A stretch of 47,964 bases of DNA from Thiocystis violacea (GCF_016583575.1 NZ_NRRG01000042.1:1-47964); one strand, 5' to 3'; positions 20,055 through 29,703 are shown, counted from the stretch's first letter. Notes: generated by a model from the sequence alone, not told the origin. Numbers and translations: made by a program.

Positions 20055-21497
20055 ATGCCAGAAGTCAGACTTCTGGGGCTTACAGCCTGCGCGCTGTCGG
20101 CCCTCGCCTTACCGTTTTTCACCGGTTGCGCCAGCAAGAACGATTTCACCGCCATGGATGAGTCCCATGGAGCCTACGTGGGCATGGTCTCGGCGCGTGA
20201 GTACGGCTACGTCAGACCAGCCCGCGACGTGGTGGTCACGGGACGGACCCGCGTCGTCGAGCGAGGTCAGGGTCAGGGTGGCGACGTCTGGCAGCGTGTG
20301 CGCGTCGGGATGCAACTGGACCTTCAGGCCAATTCAAGCATCGACAGCAAGCTGGAGCAATTCCGTCGCGACCCCCGCTATCTTGAGAAGATGTCGCAAC
20401 GTGCCTCCCCCTACCTGCCCACCATCGTGGCGGAGATCGAGCGTCGCGGCTTCCCGATGGAACTGGCGCTCCTCCCCCATGTGGAGAGCCGCTACAACCC
20501 CTCCGCCACCTCGCCCAAGGCCGCCGCCGGCATGTGGCAGTTCATGCCCTACACCGCGCGCGAGATGGGTCTGCGACTGGACGGGAGCACGGACGAGCGA
20601 CGCGACGTCATCGCCTCGACCCGCGCCGCGATGGACTATCTCGAAATGCTCAACAAGCGGTTCGATGGCGACTGGGAACTGGCCATGGCCGCCTACAACT
20701 GTGGTCCCGGACGTGTCGCGTCGGCCCAGGAAGCTAACCGCCGCGCCGGCAAACCGACGGATTTCTGGTCGCTGAACCTGCCGAACGAGACCAAGCAATA
20801 CGTTCCGCAGATCCTGGCCGCCGCCAAGCTGGTCGCCGAGTCCCGCCGCTATGGTCAGCATCTTCCGGCCATCGCGGATCAGCCTCGGATCGAGGTGATT
20901 CGCGGCAGTCAGCCCATGGATCTGGTCAAGGTGGCGCTGGCCGGCGGTGTCGATCTCGCCGACCTGAAGCGACTCAACCCCGATCTCAAGCTCGGCAAGA
21001 AAAACCATCCGCCGCTGACCCGACTCGCGGTTCCGGCCGGGAAGGGCCGCCGGATCAGCGCGGCCGCCCCACTCGTCAGCGTGGAAACCATGCCCATCGC
21101 GGGCGAATCGCGCGTCGCCGTGAGACTGAATCAGAGACAGGTGTCAGAGACCACCGCCGCGCCTTTCTCGGACTCCAGGGCGCATCTGGTCAAGAACGGC
21201 GAGACCCTGGCCTCGATCGCGCTCCGGCATGGACTGGACCAGAAGACTCTCGCCGAATGGAACGGCCTCGCCGCCCGCGAGACCCTGCTTCCCGGACAGA
21301 CCCTGAACATCCCGACCCGCAAGGCCCCGGATGTCGTCACCCATCGGGTCCGGCAAGGGGACTCCATCACGGCGCTGGCGCGTCGCTATGGCGTCTCGAT
21401 CGCGGATATCCGGCGCTGGAATCACCTCGCCGACAATCGACTCAAGCCGGGCGACACGGTTCGCATCTACCGCGGCGGTTCCGGCAGCTCGACCTGA
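20055..21497 (+). CDS. mltD: Membrane-bound lytic murein transglycosylase D
   Basis: A lipoprotein lytic transglycosylase that cleaves peptidoglycan glycan strands with formation of 1,6-anhydro-MurNAc. The N-terminus carries a signal peptide with lipobox FTGC (Cys about residue 26). The SLT domain (about 110-270) shows the catalytic Glu in LALLPHVESRYNPSA and the motifs AAGMWQFMPYTAREMGL and AMAAYNCGPGRV. Two LysM repeats at the C-terminus (starting HLVKNGETLASIA and THRVRQGDSITALA) bind peptidoglycan. The ATG at 20055 is preferred over a GTG six bases upstream. The gene diverges from the methyltransferase-rnhA-dnaQ unit. Confidence 0.94.
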   Translation: MPEVRLLGLTACALSALALPFFTGCASKNDFTAMDESHGAYVGMVSAREYGYVRPARDVVVTGRTRVVERGQGQGGDVWQRVRVGMQLDLQANSSIDSKLEQFRRDPRYLEKMSQRASPYLPTIVAEIERRGFPMELALLPHVESRYNPSATSPKAAAGMWQFMPYTAREMGLRLDGSTDERRDVIASTRAAMDYLEMLNKRFDGDWELAMAAYNCGPGRVASAQEANRRAGKPTDFWSLNLPNETKQYVPQILAAAKLVAESRRYGQHLPAIADQPRIEVIRGSQPMDLVKVALAGGVDLADLKRLNPDLKLGKKNHPPLTRLAVPAGKGRRISAAAPLVSVETMPIAGESRVAVRLNQRQVSETTAAPFSDSRAHLVKNGETLASIALRHGLDQKTLAEWNGLAARETLLPGQTLNIPTRKAPDVVTHRVRQGDSITALARRYGVSIADIRRWNHLADNRLKPGDTVRIYRGGSGSST

Positions 21498-21612
21498 TCG
21501 GCTGGACCCCTTCCCTCCCTGACCGCGATGGGTTCTCGATGCGCGGTCGGCCAAGCCCTGGGGATGACCGCCACGCCGATCGTTCGAGGCTCTCGGATTC
21601 TCTTCATGCCCT

Positions 21613-22197
21613 ATGGGGAAGACGGGTTTGAGCCAATCCGACCCGCCCGCGCGACTCGCGCGGATTCTCCTGTCGCTTTCCCTGGTTGTGTCGATGAGCG
21701 CGCTCGGGATGTCCATCCTGCCTTATCCAGGGTCAGCCCCGGCCAAGACCGAACGGCCCTTCGATCCGCCCAAGCCGGGGATGGCCGACCGCCTGGTGGT
21801 CCGAAAATCCGAACGCCGACTCTACCTGATGCGCGGCGAGCAGGCGTTGCGGACCTATGGGATCGCGCTCGGCTTCAGGCCCGATGGTCACAAGCGGCAC
21901 GAGGGGGACGGACGAACCCCCGAGGGACACTACCGGATCGACCGACGCAACGATCGCAGCCGCTACCGCAAGTCGCTGCGGATCTCCTACCCGAATACGC
22001 GCGATGTCCGGCGCGCGCGGTTCAGGGGCCAATCGCCTGGCGGGCTGATCATGATCCACGGTCAGCCGAACGCTCGGGGCGGCGCGGAGCCGCTCGCGGG
22101 AGACTGGACCCAAGGCTGCATCGCCGTCTCGAATCGGGCGATCGATGAGATCTGGTCACTGACCGCCCTGGGTACGCCGATCGAGATCCTGCCCTGA
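21613..22197 (+). CDS. L,D-transpeptidase (YkuD family)
   Basis: A 194-residue exported cell-wall enzyme. After an N-terminal membrane or signal segment (ILLSLSLVVSMSALGMSILP) the YkuD domain follows: RLVVRKSERRLYLMRG, GFRPDGHKRHEGDGRTPEG, MIHGQPNA and the catalytic DWTQGCIAVSN with the nucleophilic cysteine. Such enzymes form 3-3 crosslinks or attach proteins to peptidoglycan, or in the YafK/DpaA branch hydrolyse them; the compact form without LysM and the KRHEGDGRTPEG pattern fit that branch. It follows mltD in the same direction after 115 bases, so both wall enzymes may be co-transcribed. Confidence 0.88.
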   Translation: MGKTGLSQSDPPARLARILLSLSLVVSMSALGMSILPYPGSAPAKTERPFDPPKPGMADRLVVRKSERRLYLMRGEQALRTYGIALGFRPDGHKRHEGDGRTPEGHYRIDRRNDRSRYRKSLRISYPNTRDVRRARFRGQSPGGLIMIHGQPNARGGAEPLAGDWTQGCIAVSNRAIDEIWSLTALGTPIEILP

Positions 22198-22227
22198 TCC
22201 AGTCGATCCGGACCCATGGAAAGCGGT

Positions 22228-23289
22228 TCAGTCACCGCCTTCCTCTGGTTTCGGATGAGCCATGAAGAATCGCGCCATCTCACGCGAGGCGTCTGGTCCC
22301 AAGGGTTGCGCGAAGGCGCCCAGGGGATGGCCTCCAAACCAGCCATGACCGCCGCCGTGAACCAGCCAGAGTTCCGCCCGGCTCGCCCCGCGAGCATCCA
22401 GATAGTCGGTACGGGTATAGGCGTATCCGCCCGGAACACGCCCCTCGGCGCTCCGGATCCGGCCATCGCTAGCGTCCGGCCGCGCGCCGAGGGCCTGCTC
22501 GATGACGCCCACCGCGTTCATGGGATGCACCGTGGTGTCCGCGTCACCATGAAAAACGATCGCCGGCCGTGGCGGGATACGGCAGCCTGGCGCCGTCGGC
22601 CCCTGACGCAGGCATGTCAGGGCCGAGAGGGCATCCTGGGCCGAGGCATGGGGAAGTCCGGAATGGACCCCGACCGCGGCGAACAGATCCGGATGGGTCG
22701 CCGCCAGGGTCATTGCCATCACCCCGCCCGCGGACAGACCGGCGACATAGACGCGGCGCCGATCGATCCCGTGGCTCGCCATCACCCGCCGCGTCATTCC
22801 GGCGAGCAGTGACGGTTCGCCCTGGTCGGGCTTCTGGTGCTCGATCAGCGGCCAGTTCCAACAGCCCGCGCCATTGGCCGCGCGAGCCTGGGTCGGATAG
22901 AGGACGAGGAAGCCCATTTCATCGGCGATCACGTTCATCCGGGTCAGGATGGCGAACTGATCCGCGTCCTGTCCGCAACCATGGAGCATCAGGATCAGTG
23001 GACGCGCCTCGTCGAACCGCGCGCACGCCCCGCGAACCGGCACATAGAGCTTGTAGTCGAGTCGACCCTCAAGGCTGGCCTGGTGGCCGCCGATGAACCG
23101 CGCCCCGATCGATCCAGCCTCGTCGACGACCTCGAAATCGCCCTCGATGACATCAGGCGAATCGGCCGGATCGCAGTCACTCGCGGCCACGCCCAGTCCA
23201 CGCTGGATCAGCGCGGCAGCCTCGGCGAGGCGGCCCTCCCGAGTCAGGCGGCCGGCCTCCAACATCATCGCCTTCAGGGTTTCGTTCAT
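22228..23289 (-). CDS. PHB-depolymerase-family alpha/beta hydrolase esterase
   Basis: A 353-residue protein of the LpqC/poly(3-hydroxybutyrate) depolymerase family. The oxyanion-hole strand LILMLHGCGQ, the lipase box GLSAGG with the nucleophilic Ser, the acidic residue in FHGDADTTVHP and the catalytic His in HGGGHGWFGG are all present. The N-terminal helix (ETLKAMMLEAGRLTREGRL) is typical of members annotated as PHB depolymerases. No clear signal peptide is seen, so it is probably cytoplasmic, acting on short-chain esters or stored polyhydroxyalkanoate. No PHA synthase or phasin lies in the window, so the substrate is unproven. It is convergent with the L,D-transpeptidase gene. Confidence 0.85.
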   Translation of the reverse strand: MNETLKAMMLEAGRLTREGRLAEAAALIQRGLGVAASDCDPADSPDVIEGDFEVVDEAGSIGARFIGGHQASLEGRLDYKLYVPVRGACARFDEARPLILMLHGCGQDADQFAILTRMNVIADEMGFLVLYPTQARAANGAGCWNWPLIEHQKPDQGEPSLLAGMTRRVMASHGIDRRRVYVAGLSAGGVMAMTLAATHPDLFAAVGVHSGLPHASAQDALSALTCLRQGPTAPGCRIPPRPAIVFHGDADTTVHPMNAVGVIEQALGARPDASDGRIRSAEGRVPGGYAYTRTDYLDARGASRAELWLVHGGGHGWFGGHPLGAFAQPLGPDASREMARFFMAHPKPEEGGD

Positions 23290-23487
23290 GACCTGGGATT
23301 CCGCAAGGGCGCACGCGCCGCGTCTCCTCTATTCGAGACAGGGGCTGCGACGCCATGGATGGACGTCTGGCCGACAAAACTATAGCGGCTCGCGGGTTGC
23401 CGGTCGCGCCCAGTCCTGCCAGAGTAAAGTTCGACCAGTCACGAAAACAGGCGGCACGCCAGACCGCCAGCCGGAGGAGCGAGCCGC

Positions 23488-24510
23488 ATGAACCCTTCAC
23501 TCAAGGCCCAGGGCGCCGACAGACCGGCGCTCATCGATCGTCACGGCCGACGGATCACCTACGTCCGCCTGTCCATCACCGACCGTTGCGATCTGCGCTG
23601 TATCTACTGCATGGCGGAGGACATGCGCTTCCTGCCCCGCAGCCAACTCCTGACCCTGGAGGAAATCGCACGGCTCGGCCGTTGCTTCGGCGCGCTGGGG
23701 GTCACCAAGATCCGCGTCACCGGCGGCGAGCCGCTGGTGCGCCGCAACGCCATCTGGCTGTTCGAGCAACTCGGCGCCCTGCCCGGCATTCACGACCTGA
23801 CCCTGACCACCAACGGCACTCAGCTCGATCGCTTCGCCCAATCCCTCAAGGACGCGGGTGTCACCCGCGTCAACATCAGTCTCGACAGCCTAAGGCCAGA
23901 GCGCTTCAGACGCATCACGCGCCTGGGCGATCTGAACAAGACACTGGCGGGAATCGAGGCCGCCATCGCGGCCGGATTCTCGGGCATCAAGCTCAACAGC
24001 GTCATCCTCGGCAACCGCAACCAGGACGAGGTACTGGATCTGACCCGTTTCGCCCTGGATCGCGGCCTCGATATCAGCTTCATCGAGGAGATGCCGCTCG
24101 GCCAGATCGGCGACCATGACCGCGCCGAGACCCATTATCCCAGCGACGCCATCCGTCGGGTGCTGGAAGACGCCTTCGACCTGCGGCCGACCACCGAAAC
24201 GACCGGAGGCCCCTCACGCTATTTCCGCATCGCCGGCGAGAAGACCCGAGTCGGTTTCATCTCTCCCCACAGTCACAACTTCTGCGCCGACTGCAACCGC
24301 GTCCGGGTGACCGCCGAGGGACGACTCCTGCTCTGTCTCGGTCAGGAGCATTCGGCCGACCTGAGACGCGCACTCCGCGCCAATCCAACCGATGACCAGC
24401 GGGTCCAGCAGGCGATCGTCGCGGCCATGGATCTCAAGCCCCTGGGCCATGAGTTCGATCTCACGGCCAAACCCATCATCCCGCGCTACATGAACATGAC
24501 GGGAGGCTGA
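23488..24510 (+). CDS. moaA: GTP 3',8-cyclase MoaA (radical SAM)
   Basis: MoaA converts GTP to 3',8-cyclo-GTP, the first step of molybdenum-cofactor synthesis. The 340-residue protein has the radical-SAM Cx3Cx2C motif CDLRCIYC (Cys34, 38, 41), a GGEP SAM motif (VTGGEPLVRR), and a second [4Fe-4S] site with Cys266, 269 and 283 (FCADCNRVR and LLLCLGQ). It ends in the required double glycine (MNMTGG). GGAGGAG precedes the ATG. The other moa genes are not in the window. Confidence 0.97.
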   Translation: MNPSLKAQGADRPALIDRHGRRITYVRLSITDRCDLRCIYCMAEDMRFLPRSQLLTLEEIARLGRCFGALGVTKIRVTGGEPLVRRNAIWLFEQLGALPGIHDLTLTTNGTQLDRFAQSLKDAGVTRVNISLDSLRPERFRRITRLGDLNKTLAGIEAAIAAGFSGIKLNSVILGNRNQDEVLDLTRFALDRGLDISFIEEMPLGQIGDHDRAETHYPSDAIRRVLEDAFDLRPTTETTGGPSRYFRIAGEKTRVGFISPHSHNFCADCNRVRVTAEGRLLLCLGQEHSADLRRALRANPTDDQRVQQAIVAAMDLKPLGHEFDLTAKPIIPRYMNMTGG

Positions 24511-24736
24511 TGCCCGAACGCGGGATCAGGCCAGGAACCCTTTTTCCTTCGCTGAATGACCCCGAGGATGAGTCGCGGGTCGGACAGGATCCGTCGCCGC
24601 TCGCGCGCAATCAACCCGCCCACCCTTTCGCTGGCCCGCTCCCAACCCCACACTGACAAATGGACGTTGAATGGATGTTGTTGACAGCCGCGCTCCAGGC
24701 TCCTCGCCGAGCGCGCACGGGAGCCGAGGTATTACC

Positions 24737-25375
24737 ATGACAGAGAAAGCAAAACGCTCGAACGTGCTCGCCCATAGCCACTATGCCGCGAGTTTCGAGC
24801 CCGAGCCGGACGAAGAGGTCTACGACGCCAGGAAGGAGTCGCTGGTGCGCGACATGCTGGCCGAGATCGGCGAGGATCCCGGTCGCGAGGGTCTGCGACG
24901 AACACCGCTGCGGGTGGCCAAGGCGATGGACTTCCTGACCAGCGGTTACGATCTTTCCGCCGAGGACATCATCAAGGGAGCCGTCTTCGAGGAAGACGTC
25001 AAGGAGATGGTCGTCATCCGCGACATCGAGTTCTATTCGATGTGCGAACACCACATGCTCCCCTTCTTCGGCCATGCCCACGTCGGCTATCTGCCGAATG
25101 GCAAGGTCGTCGGACTGAGCAAGGTCGCGCGCGTAGTGGATGTCTTCGCGCGCCGGCTCCAGGTCCAGGAGCGCCTGACCAATCAGGTCGCCGCCGCCCT
25201 GATGGAGCATCTCGGCGCCCATGGCGTGGCGGTGGTGATGGAGGCCAGCCACACCTGCATGATGATGCGCGGCGTCCAGAAGCAGCGCAGCACCACCGTC
25301 ACCAGCGCCATGCGCGGCGCCTTCGACGAGGATCCGCGCACCCGCGCCGAGTTCATGTCCTTCATCAAGACCTGA
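24737..25375 (+). CDS. folE: GTP cyclohydrolase I
   Basis: FolE opens GTP to 7,8-dihydroneopterin triphosphate for folate and queuosine synthesis. The 212-residue protein has the zinc ligands Cys103, His106 ([10 protein letters not shown]) and Cys174 (SHTCMMMRG), the [15 protein letters not shown] helix, the QERLTNQ motif and the C-terminal [12 protein letters not shown] at 24737 follows GAGGT and gives the family N-terminus; the open frame upstream to 24671 is not part of it. The preceding 226-base gap contains no gene I can support. Confidence 0.96.
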   Translation: MTEKAKRSNVLAHSHYAASFEPEPDEEVYDARKESLVRDMLAEIGEDPGREGLRRTPLRVAKAMDFLTSGYDLSAEDIIKGAVFEEDVKEMVVIRDIEFYSMCEHHMLPFFGHAHVGYLPNGKVVGLSKVARVVDVFARRLQVQERLTNQVAAALMEHLGAHGVAVVMEASHTCMMMRGVQKQRSTTVTSAMRGAFDEDPRTRAEFMSFIKT

Positions 25376-25417
25376 GGCGGTCCGATCCTCCGCGCGCAAC
25401 CGAGAACCGCAGCGGGA

Positions 25418-26821
25418 TCAGGAATCGGACGGAATCGAGAGCACCTGACCGGCCCGGATGAGATCGTTGTCGCTCAGTCCGTTCTCGGCCTTCAGCGAGT
25501 TGATGCTGACGCTATGGCGCTTGGCGATGCCTGACAGGGTATCACCCTGACTGATCACGTATTCGCGCGAGCCACTGGTGGAAGGCCGTGGAGACCGACC
25601 GAACGCCTTCGCGGGATTGTTGTTTCGACCACCGTCCTCGTCGACATCAGCGGTAAGAAAGCCCTGTGGGGGATATTTCTTGAAGTAGGCCCGGATGCCG
25701 GCCAGGATCGCCTGGGCGACCCGTTGCTGATGGGCATTGCTCGTGAGACGCCGCTCCTCGGCCTGGTTGCTGATGAAGGCCGTCTCGACCAGGATCGAGG
25801 GGATGTCGGGGGATTTGAGCACCACGAATCCGGCGCGCTGGACATCGGTTTTGTGGACCGCTCCCACATGCCTCAGGTAGCCCAGGACGGCCGAGGCGGC
25901 TTCGGTACTGTGCTCGATGGTCGCGTTCTGGGTCATGTCGAGCAGCACGGTCGCGAGCAGTTCGTCACTGGCCGAAAGATCGACCCCGCCGATGAGATCG
26001 GCGCTGTTCTCACGGCTCGCCAACCAACTCGCCGCCTCGCTGCTCGCCCCAACCTGGGAGAGCGTATAAACGGACGATCCATGAGCCTCCGGGTTGTTGT
26101 AGGCATCGGCGTGGATCGAAACGAAAAGATCCGCCTTGCTCGCGCGCGCCTTGAGGATGCGCTGACGCAGCGCGATGTAATCGTCCCCGTCGCGGATCAT
26201 CACCGCGCCTATCCCCGGCTCCTTTTCGATCAGTCGGGCCAGCTTGAGCGCGATGGCCAGGGTCGCGTCCTTTTCGCGCGTACCACCCGGACCGATCGCT
26301 CCCGGATCCTCTCCGCCATGTCCCGCGTCGATGGCGACGATGGCCATGCGTGCCCGGCTGGGGCGAGGCGGGGCCGGAGATTCCCGACCCGACATGCGCT
26401 TGAACTGGGGACCGCGCATCAATGGGAGTTCATCCGTTCCGGAGATCAACTCGACGACCAGACGATGCCCCGGGCGCCCCTCGGGGAGGGCGGCGAAGCT
26501 CTTGACCCGGACCGGGCGCTTGAGATCCAGCACGAGGCGCAGATCACGCTCGCCGCGCACCCCACCGCGCGCACCGACCAGGATCGGATCGTCCACCCTG
26601 GCCGCCGGCAACTCGCCCACGAGCCTGGCGTCGACGATGTCGATCACCACCCGATCGGGGCCATCGAGCGTGAAGATCTGGTGGGGTACGGCCGAACTGG
26701 TGTCGAGGATCAGCTGCGTCCGGCCCGAATCGGTCGAGACCCAACTACACTCGACCGCCACCTGAGACCCAGCGACAGGTAGGGAAATCAGTAGCAGAAG
26801 GAGTACAAAAAGTCTGTTCAC
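25418..26821 (-). CDS. amiC: N-acetylmuramoyl-L-alanine amidase (AmiB/AmiC type)
   Basis: A 467-residue periplasmic amidase that splits septal peptidoglycan during daughter-cell separation. Domain order: signal peptide (RLFVLLLLLISLPVAGS), AMIN domain (about 25-135) for septal localisation, a Pro/Arg linker, the zinc Amidase_3 domain (VAIDAGHGGEDPGAIG, SIHADAY, ILVETAFISN), and one C-terminal LysM repeat (YVISQGDTLSGIA). The LysM makes it closer to AmiB-like proteins of Pseudomonas than to E. coli AmiC. GTG at 26821 is chosen because the signal peptide then starts directly; GAGGCGA precedes it. The order nnrD-tsaE-amidase is conserved in gammaproteobacteria. Confidence 0.94.
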   Translation of the reverse strand: MNRLFVLLLLLISLPVAGSQVAVECSWVSTDSGRTQLILDTSSAVPHQIFTLDGPDRVVIDIVDARLVGELPAARVDDPILVGARGGVRGERDLRLVLDLKRPVRVKSFAALPEGRPGHRLVVELISGTDELPLMRGPQFKRMSGRESPAPPRPSRARMAIVAIDAGHGGEDPGAIGPGGTREKDATLAIALKLARLIEKEPGIGAVMIRDGDDYIALRQRILKARASKADLFVSIHADAYNNPEAHGSSVYTLSQVGASSEAASWLASRENSADLIGGVDLSASDELLATVLLDMTQNATIEHSTEAASAVLGYLRHVGAVHKTDVQRAGFVVLKSPDIPSILVETAFISNQAEERRLTSNAHQQRVAQAILAGIRAYFKKYPPQGFLTADVDEDGGRNNNPAKAFGRSPRPSTSGSREYVISQGDTLSGIAKRHSVSINSLKAENGLSDNDLIRAGQVLSIPSDS

Positions 26822-26972
26822 GATGTCGCCTCGAAGCTTCTCTTGGGTGCGAACGACACTGAAAAGATAGCAGCTTCGAGCCAACCTTTCCAAACCGATT
26901 CCGTGAATTAGATTAAATTCCTCAAGCTTTCATCAGGCTTTGTCGCGGGCAAACAACGCCGTCACCGAAATC

Positions 26973-27443
26973 TCACGCCTGTCTACTGGGATAATCCCCA
27001 ATTTCAGCCAGGATCGTCTCTCCACGAGACGTGACCGGCGTCAGACTGAGCGAGCGACCCTCGGCCTGGTAGAACATTCGGATCAGGAGATCGGCCTTGG
27101 GCAGCAGACCGGCGCCACGCTCGGGCCACTCCAGGAGCCAGATCGCCTCCCGCCCCAGGAGGTCGCGCAGACCCAGATATTCCAGTTCCTCGGGATCGTC
27201 CAGACGGTAGAGGTCGAAGTGATAGAGATGCGCCCGCGCCAGTTCGTAGGGTTCGATGAGGGTGTAGGTCGGGCTGCGCACCGCGCCCTGGTGGCCAAGT
27301 CCGCGCAGTATCCCACGGGCGAGGGTCGTCTTTCCGGTGCCGAGATCACCCTCCAGAAAGATCACGCAAGGCGGCTTGAGCGCGCACGCGAGTTGTTCGC
27401 CGAACGCGATCTGCGCCTCCTCGGTCGGGAGCCATAACTCCAT
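26973..27443 (-). CDS. tsaE: tRNA threonylcarbamoyladenosine biosynthesis ATPase TsaE
   Basis: TsaE is the P-loop ATPase that works with TsaB-TsaD to place the threonylcarbamoyl group on A37 of ANN-decoding tRNAs. The 156-residue protein has the Walker A loop GDLGTGKTT (32-40), the switch motif SPTYTLIEPY, and the Walker B-like HLYHFDLYRLDDPEELEYLG. GGAG lies seven bases upstream of the ATG. It follows nnrD by 17 bases and precedes the amidase, as in E. coli. Confidence 0.96.
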   Translation of the reverse strand: MELWLPTEEAQIAFGEQLACALKPPCVIFLEGDLGTGKTTLARGILRGLGHQGAVRSPTYTLIEPYELARAHLYHFDLYRLDDPEELEYLGLRDLLGREAIWLLEWPERGAGLLPKADLLIRMFYQAEGRSLSLTPVTSRGETILAEIGDYPSRQA

Positions 27444-27460
27444 CCGTATTCTCCATCAGG

Positions 27461-28960
27461 TCAGGTAAGGGAAAGATCACGCAAGGCCGCGATGATATCG
27501 CTGGCGATCAGCCCCCGCTCGCCCCGACGGGCCGCCACGTCGCCCGCCGCCGCATGCAGGCTGACACCCGCGCAGGCGGCCTCCTCCGCCTCGAGACCCT
27601 GTCCGCGCAGCGCCGCGATCACGCCCGTGAGAACATCCCCGGCACCGGCCGTCGCCATCCCCGGATTGCCGTCGCCGCACACCGCCGGGGGGCGATGCGA
27701 GGATCCCCAGACCAGTGTCCCGGACCCTTTCAGCACCACCACGCCGCCGAAGCGCTCGCACAACAGCCTGGCCGCCTCCAGACGATCACGCTCGACCTCG
27801 GCCGTCGTCACGCCGAGCAGACGCGCGGCCTCGCCCGGATGCGGCGTCAGGATCCAGTCCGCGCCCAGGCACGCTGTCTCCGCCAGCAGATTGAGCGCGT
27901 CCGCGTCCACCACGAGCGGGATCGACAAGGCGCGCACCCGTTCCCAGAGCGCGCGCCCCCAATCCGAGCGGCCGAGTCCGGGACCGATCGCCACCACATC
28001 GGCGCGCTCGAGCAGGGGATCCAGATCCTCGGCGCGTTCCACGCCGGTCACCATCAGCTCCGGGCGGCCCAGATTCAGCCAGTCCGCGTGGCGCGGATGG
28101 GTCGCGATCGTGACCAGTCCCGCCCCGGAACGCAAGGCGGCTTCTCCGGCCAGACGCACCGCGCCCGACAGGCCCGGCGCCCCGCCGATGACCAGCAGGT
28201 GCCCGAAATCGCCCTTGTGGGCGATCCGCGAGCGCGGCGGCAGGGACCGGCGCTGCTGGGTCCAATCGATGCGCCGCACCGAGAGGATCTCGCGTGAATA
28301 GACCACGGCCGGAATCTCGAGCGCGCTGAACAGGATCTCGCCCCGGTAATCGGCCGCCTCGCCGATGAAGAGCCCCTGCTTGAGCCCGATGAAGGTGACC
28401 GTGACAGTGGCCCGCACCGCGACCCCCATGACCCGGCCCGTGTCGGCATGGAGTCCGGAGGGGATATCGAGCGCCAGCACCGGCACCGACTGGCTATTAA
28501 TCGCCTTGATGGCCTCGGCCCACAGCCCCTCGACCGGTCGTTCCAGACCGATGCCGAGCAGGGCGTCGACATAGACATCGATATCCCGAGGCAAGCCCTG
28601 ATAGGGCTCGACCGCGCCGCCGACGGCGCGATAGGCGGCCAGACTTTCCGCCGCGTCGCCACGCGGCCGGTCCAGGTCGCCGATTTGCAGCACACGCGCG
28701 CCCAGTCCGCTCGCCCTGGCCAGGCGGGCGACCACATAGCCATCGCCCCCATTGTTTCCAACCCCGGCCAGAACCGCGATCCGGCGCGCGTTCGGCCAGC
28801 GTTCGCGGAGCACCCGATAGGCGACCGCGCCGGCGCGGTTCATCAGCTCGATCCCAGGGATCCCGTGTTCCTCGATCGCGATGCGATCGAGATGACGCAC
28901 CTGCTCGGCGCGATAGAGGGCGTGCGGCAGACATCCCCTGTCCGGCATTGGTCGGTTCAT
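27461..28960 (-). CDS. nnr: Bifunctional NAD(P)H-hydrate epimerase / ADP-dependent dehydratase
   Basis: This enzyme repairs damaged NAD(P)H: the N-terminal YjeF_N domain (about 1-215) epimerises NAD(P)HX and the C-terminal kinase-like domain (about 230-499) dehydrates the S epimer with ADP. Landmarks are GVGNNGGDGYVVARLA and LALDIPSGLHADTG in the first half. The second half has GHLLVIGGAPGLSGA, AIGPGLG, LVVDADALNLLA, LTPHPGEAARLLG and the catalytic-loop CGDGNPGMATAGAGDVLTGV. Length 499 is normal. It starts a run with tsaE and the amidase. The divergent queG lies beyond a vapBC insertion. Confidence 0.96.
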   Translation of the reverse strand: MNRPMPDRGCLPHALYRAEQVRHLDRIAIEEHGIPGIELMNRAGAVAYRVLRERWPNARRIAVLAGVGNNGGDGYVVARLARASGLGARVLQIGDLDRPRGDAAESLAAYRAVGGAVEPYQGLPRDIDVYVDALLGIGLERPVEGLWAEAIKAINSQSVPVLALDIPSGLHADTGRVMGVAVRATVTVTFIGLKQGLFIGEAADYRGEILFSALEIPAVVYSREILSVRRIDWTQQRRSLPPRSRIAHKGDFGHLLVIGGAPGLSGAVRLAGEAALRSGAGLVTIATHPRHADWLNLGRPELMVTGVERAEDLDPLLERADVVAIGPGLGRSDWGRALWERVRALSIPLVVDADALNLLAETACLGADWILTPHPGEAARLLGVTTAEVERDRLEAARLLCERFGGVVVLKGSGTLVWGSSHRPPAVCGDGNPGMATAGAGDVLTGVIAALRGQGLEAEEAACAGVSLHAAAGDVAARRGERGLIASDIIAALRDLSLT

Positions 28961-28994
28961 AGGAATTCAACTCCCAGCCGGGGACACGAGGCGG

Positions 28995-29050
28995 CTTCGG
29001 ACGTTGTCAGTTGTCAGGGCATCGTAAACAGTTGTTTTTCAGGCCACCGA
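28995..29050 (+). repeat. Direct repeat left of vapBC (two heptamer units)
   Basis: The block consists of CTTCGGAC, two copies of GTTGTCA, GGGCATCGTAAACAG, then a T-rich step and a CACCGA end. The same order recurs at 29756-29860, where the heptamer is expanded to nine copies. The pair flanks the vapBC genes in direct orientation. Confidence 0.75.
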
Positions 29051-29123
29051 ATTATCAAACCACCGGTGGATGCCGTCACCCTTTGCGCATAGAGCGAGGA
29101 CGTCGGGTGTTCCGCGCCATCGG

Positions 29124-29495
29124 CTACCCCGTCGTCCGCCACGCCAGCCGTAATTCAACCGCGATGGTGGTCAGTCGCTTGTCTCGGGTCCATAGGCGGG
29201 CGTCACCACTCAGGGCTGTGGCGGCCAGCAGATGGACATCAATGTAGCCGATGCCGCGCCCCATCAGGCGGTGACGATCGATGAAGCGCCGTGTCTCGGG
29301 GTCGGTCGCGACCGGTGCGGCTGGCAGCCTGGCCAGCAGTTCCAACACCTCGTCGCGGTTGGCCAGACAGCCGCAGGCCAGCTCGCCGATCACGAAGGGG
29401 TGCATTAAGACTCGTCCGGCGTCCAAGGCATCCACCAGGATCGGATCGCGCTGGCGCAGATGGTCGATCCAGACCGAGGTATCCACGAGGATCAT
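29124..29495 (-). CDS. vapC: VapC-type PIN-domain toxin
   Basis: A 123-residue PIN-domain ribonuclease, the toxin of a type II toxin-antitoxin pair. The metal-binding acidic residues are Asp5 (ILVDTSVWIDH), Glu38 (VIGELACG), an Asp in IGYIDVHLLAAT and an Asp in LWTRDKRL. Many VapC toxins cut tRNAs or rRNA; the target here is unknown. It lies ten bases downstream of its antitoxin gene. The cassette is inserted in the normally adjacent divergent pair nnr-queG and is bounded by direct repeats. Confidence 0.92.
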   Translation of the reverse strand: MILVDTSVWIDHLRQRDPILVDALDAGRVLMHPFVIGELACGCLANRDEVLELLARLPAAPVATDPETRRFIDRHRLMGRGIGYIDVHLLAATALSGDARLWTRDKRLTTIAVELRLAWRTTG

Positions 29496-29505
29496 GTCAA
29501 AGAAC

Positions 29506-29703
29506 TCAGGCGGAATCGGGGCGCCGGCGCGGGATCGACTCGACCTGGGGCTCGCTACCGCCCAGGCGGGCCAGCCGGCGGGCGCTCTCGCGTTCGATCA
29601 GCGCCTTAAGACCTTCACGGATCAGCGCGTTGCGTTCGGTCAGACCACTCAGGCGTTGCGCCTGACTGACCAGTTCTTCATCCAAATTAATGGTGGTGCG
29701 CAT
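29506..29703 (-). CDS. vapB: VapB-type ribbon-helix-helix antitoxin
   Basis: A 65-residue protein matching the short VapB family: an N-terminal ribbon (MRTTINLDEELVSQAQRLSG) and helices LTERNALIREGLKALIERE form the DNA-binding dimer. The basic, proline-containing tail (IPRRRPDSA) would wrap the PIN toxin. CAGGAG precedes the ATG by seven bases. The protein probably represses its own promoter; the heptamer array 60 bases upstream lies in the likely promoter region, but a link is speculative. Confidence 0.9.
   Translation of the reverse strand: MRTTINLDEELVSQAQRLSGLTERNALIREGLKALIERESARRLARLGGSEPQVESIPRRRPDSA

Noticed and set aside
23290-23487. Molybdenum-cofactor riboswitch before moaA
   Set aside because: The leader does not show the conserved pairing elements I would expect; only a normal ribosome-binding site is clear.
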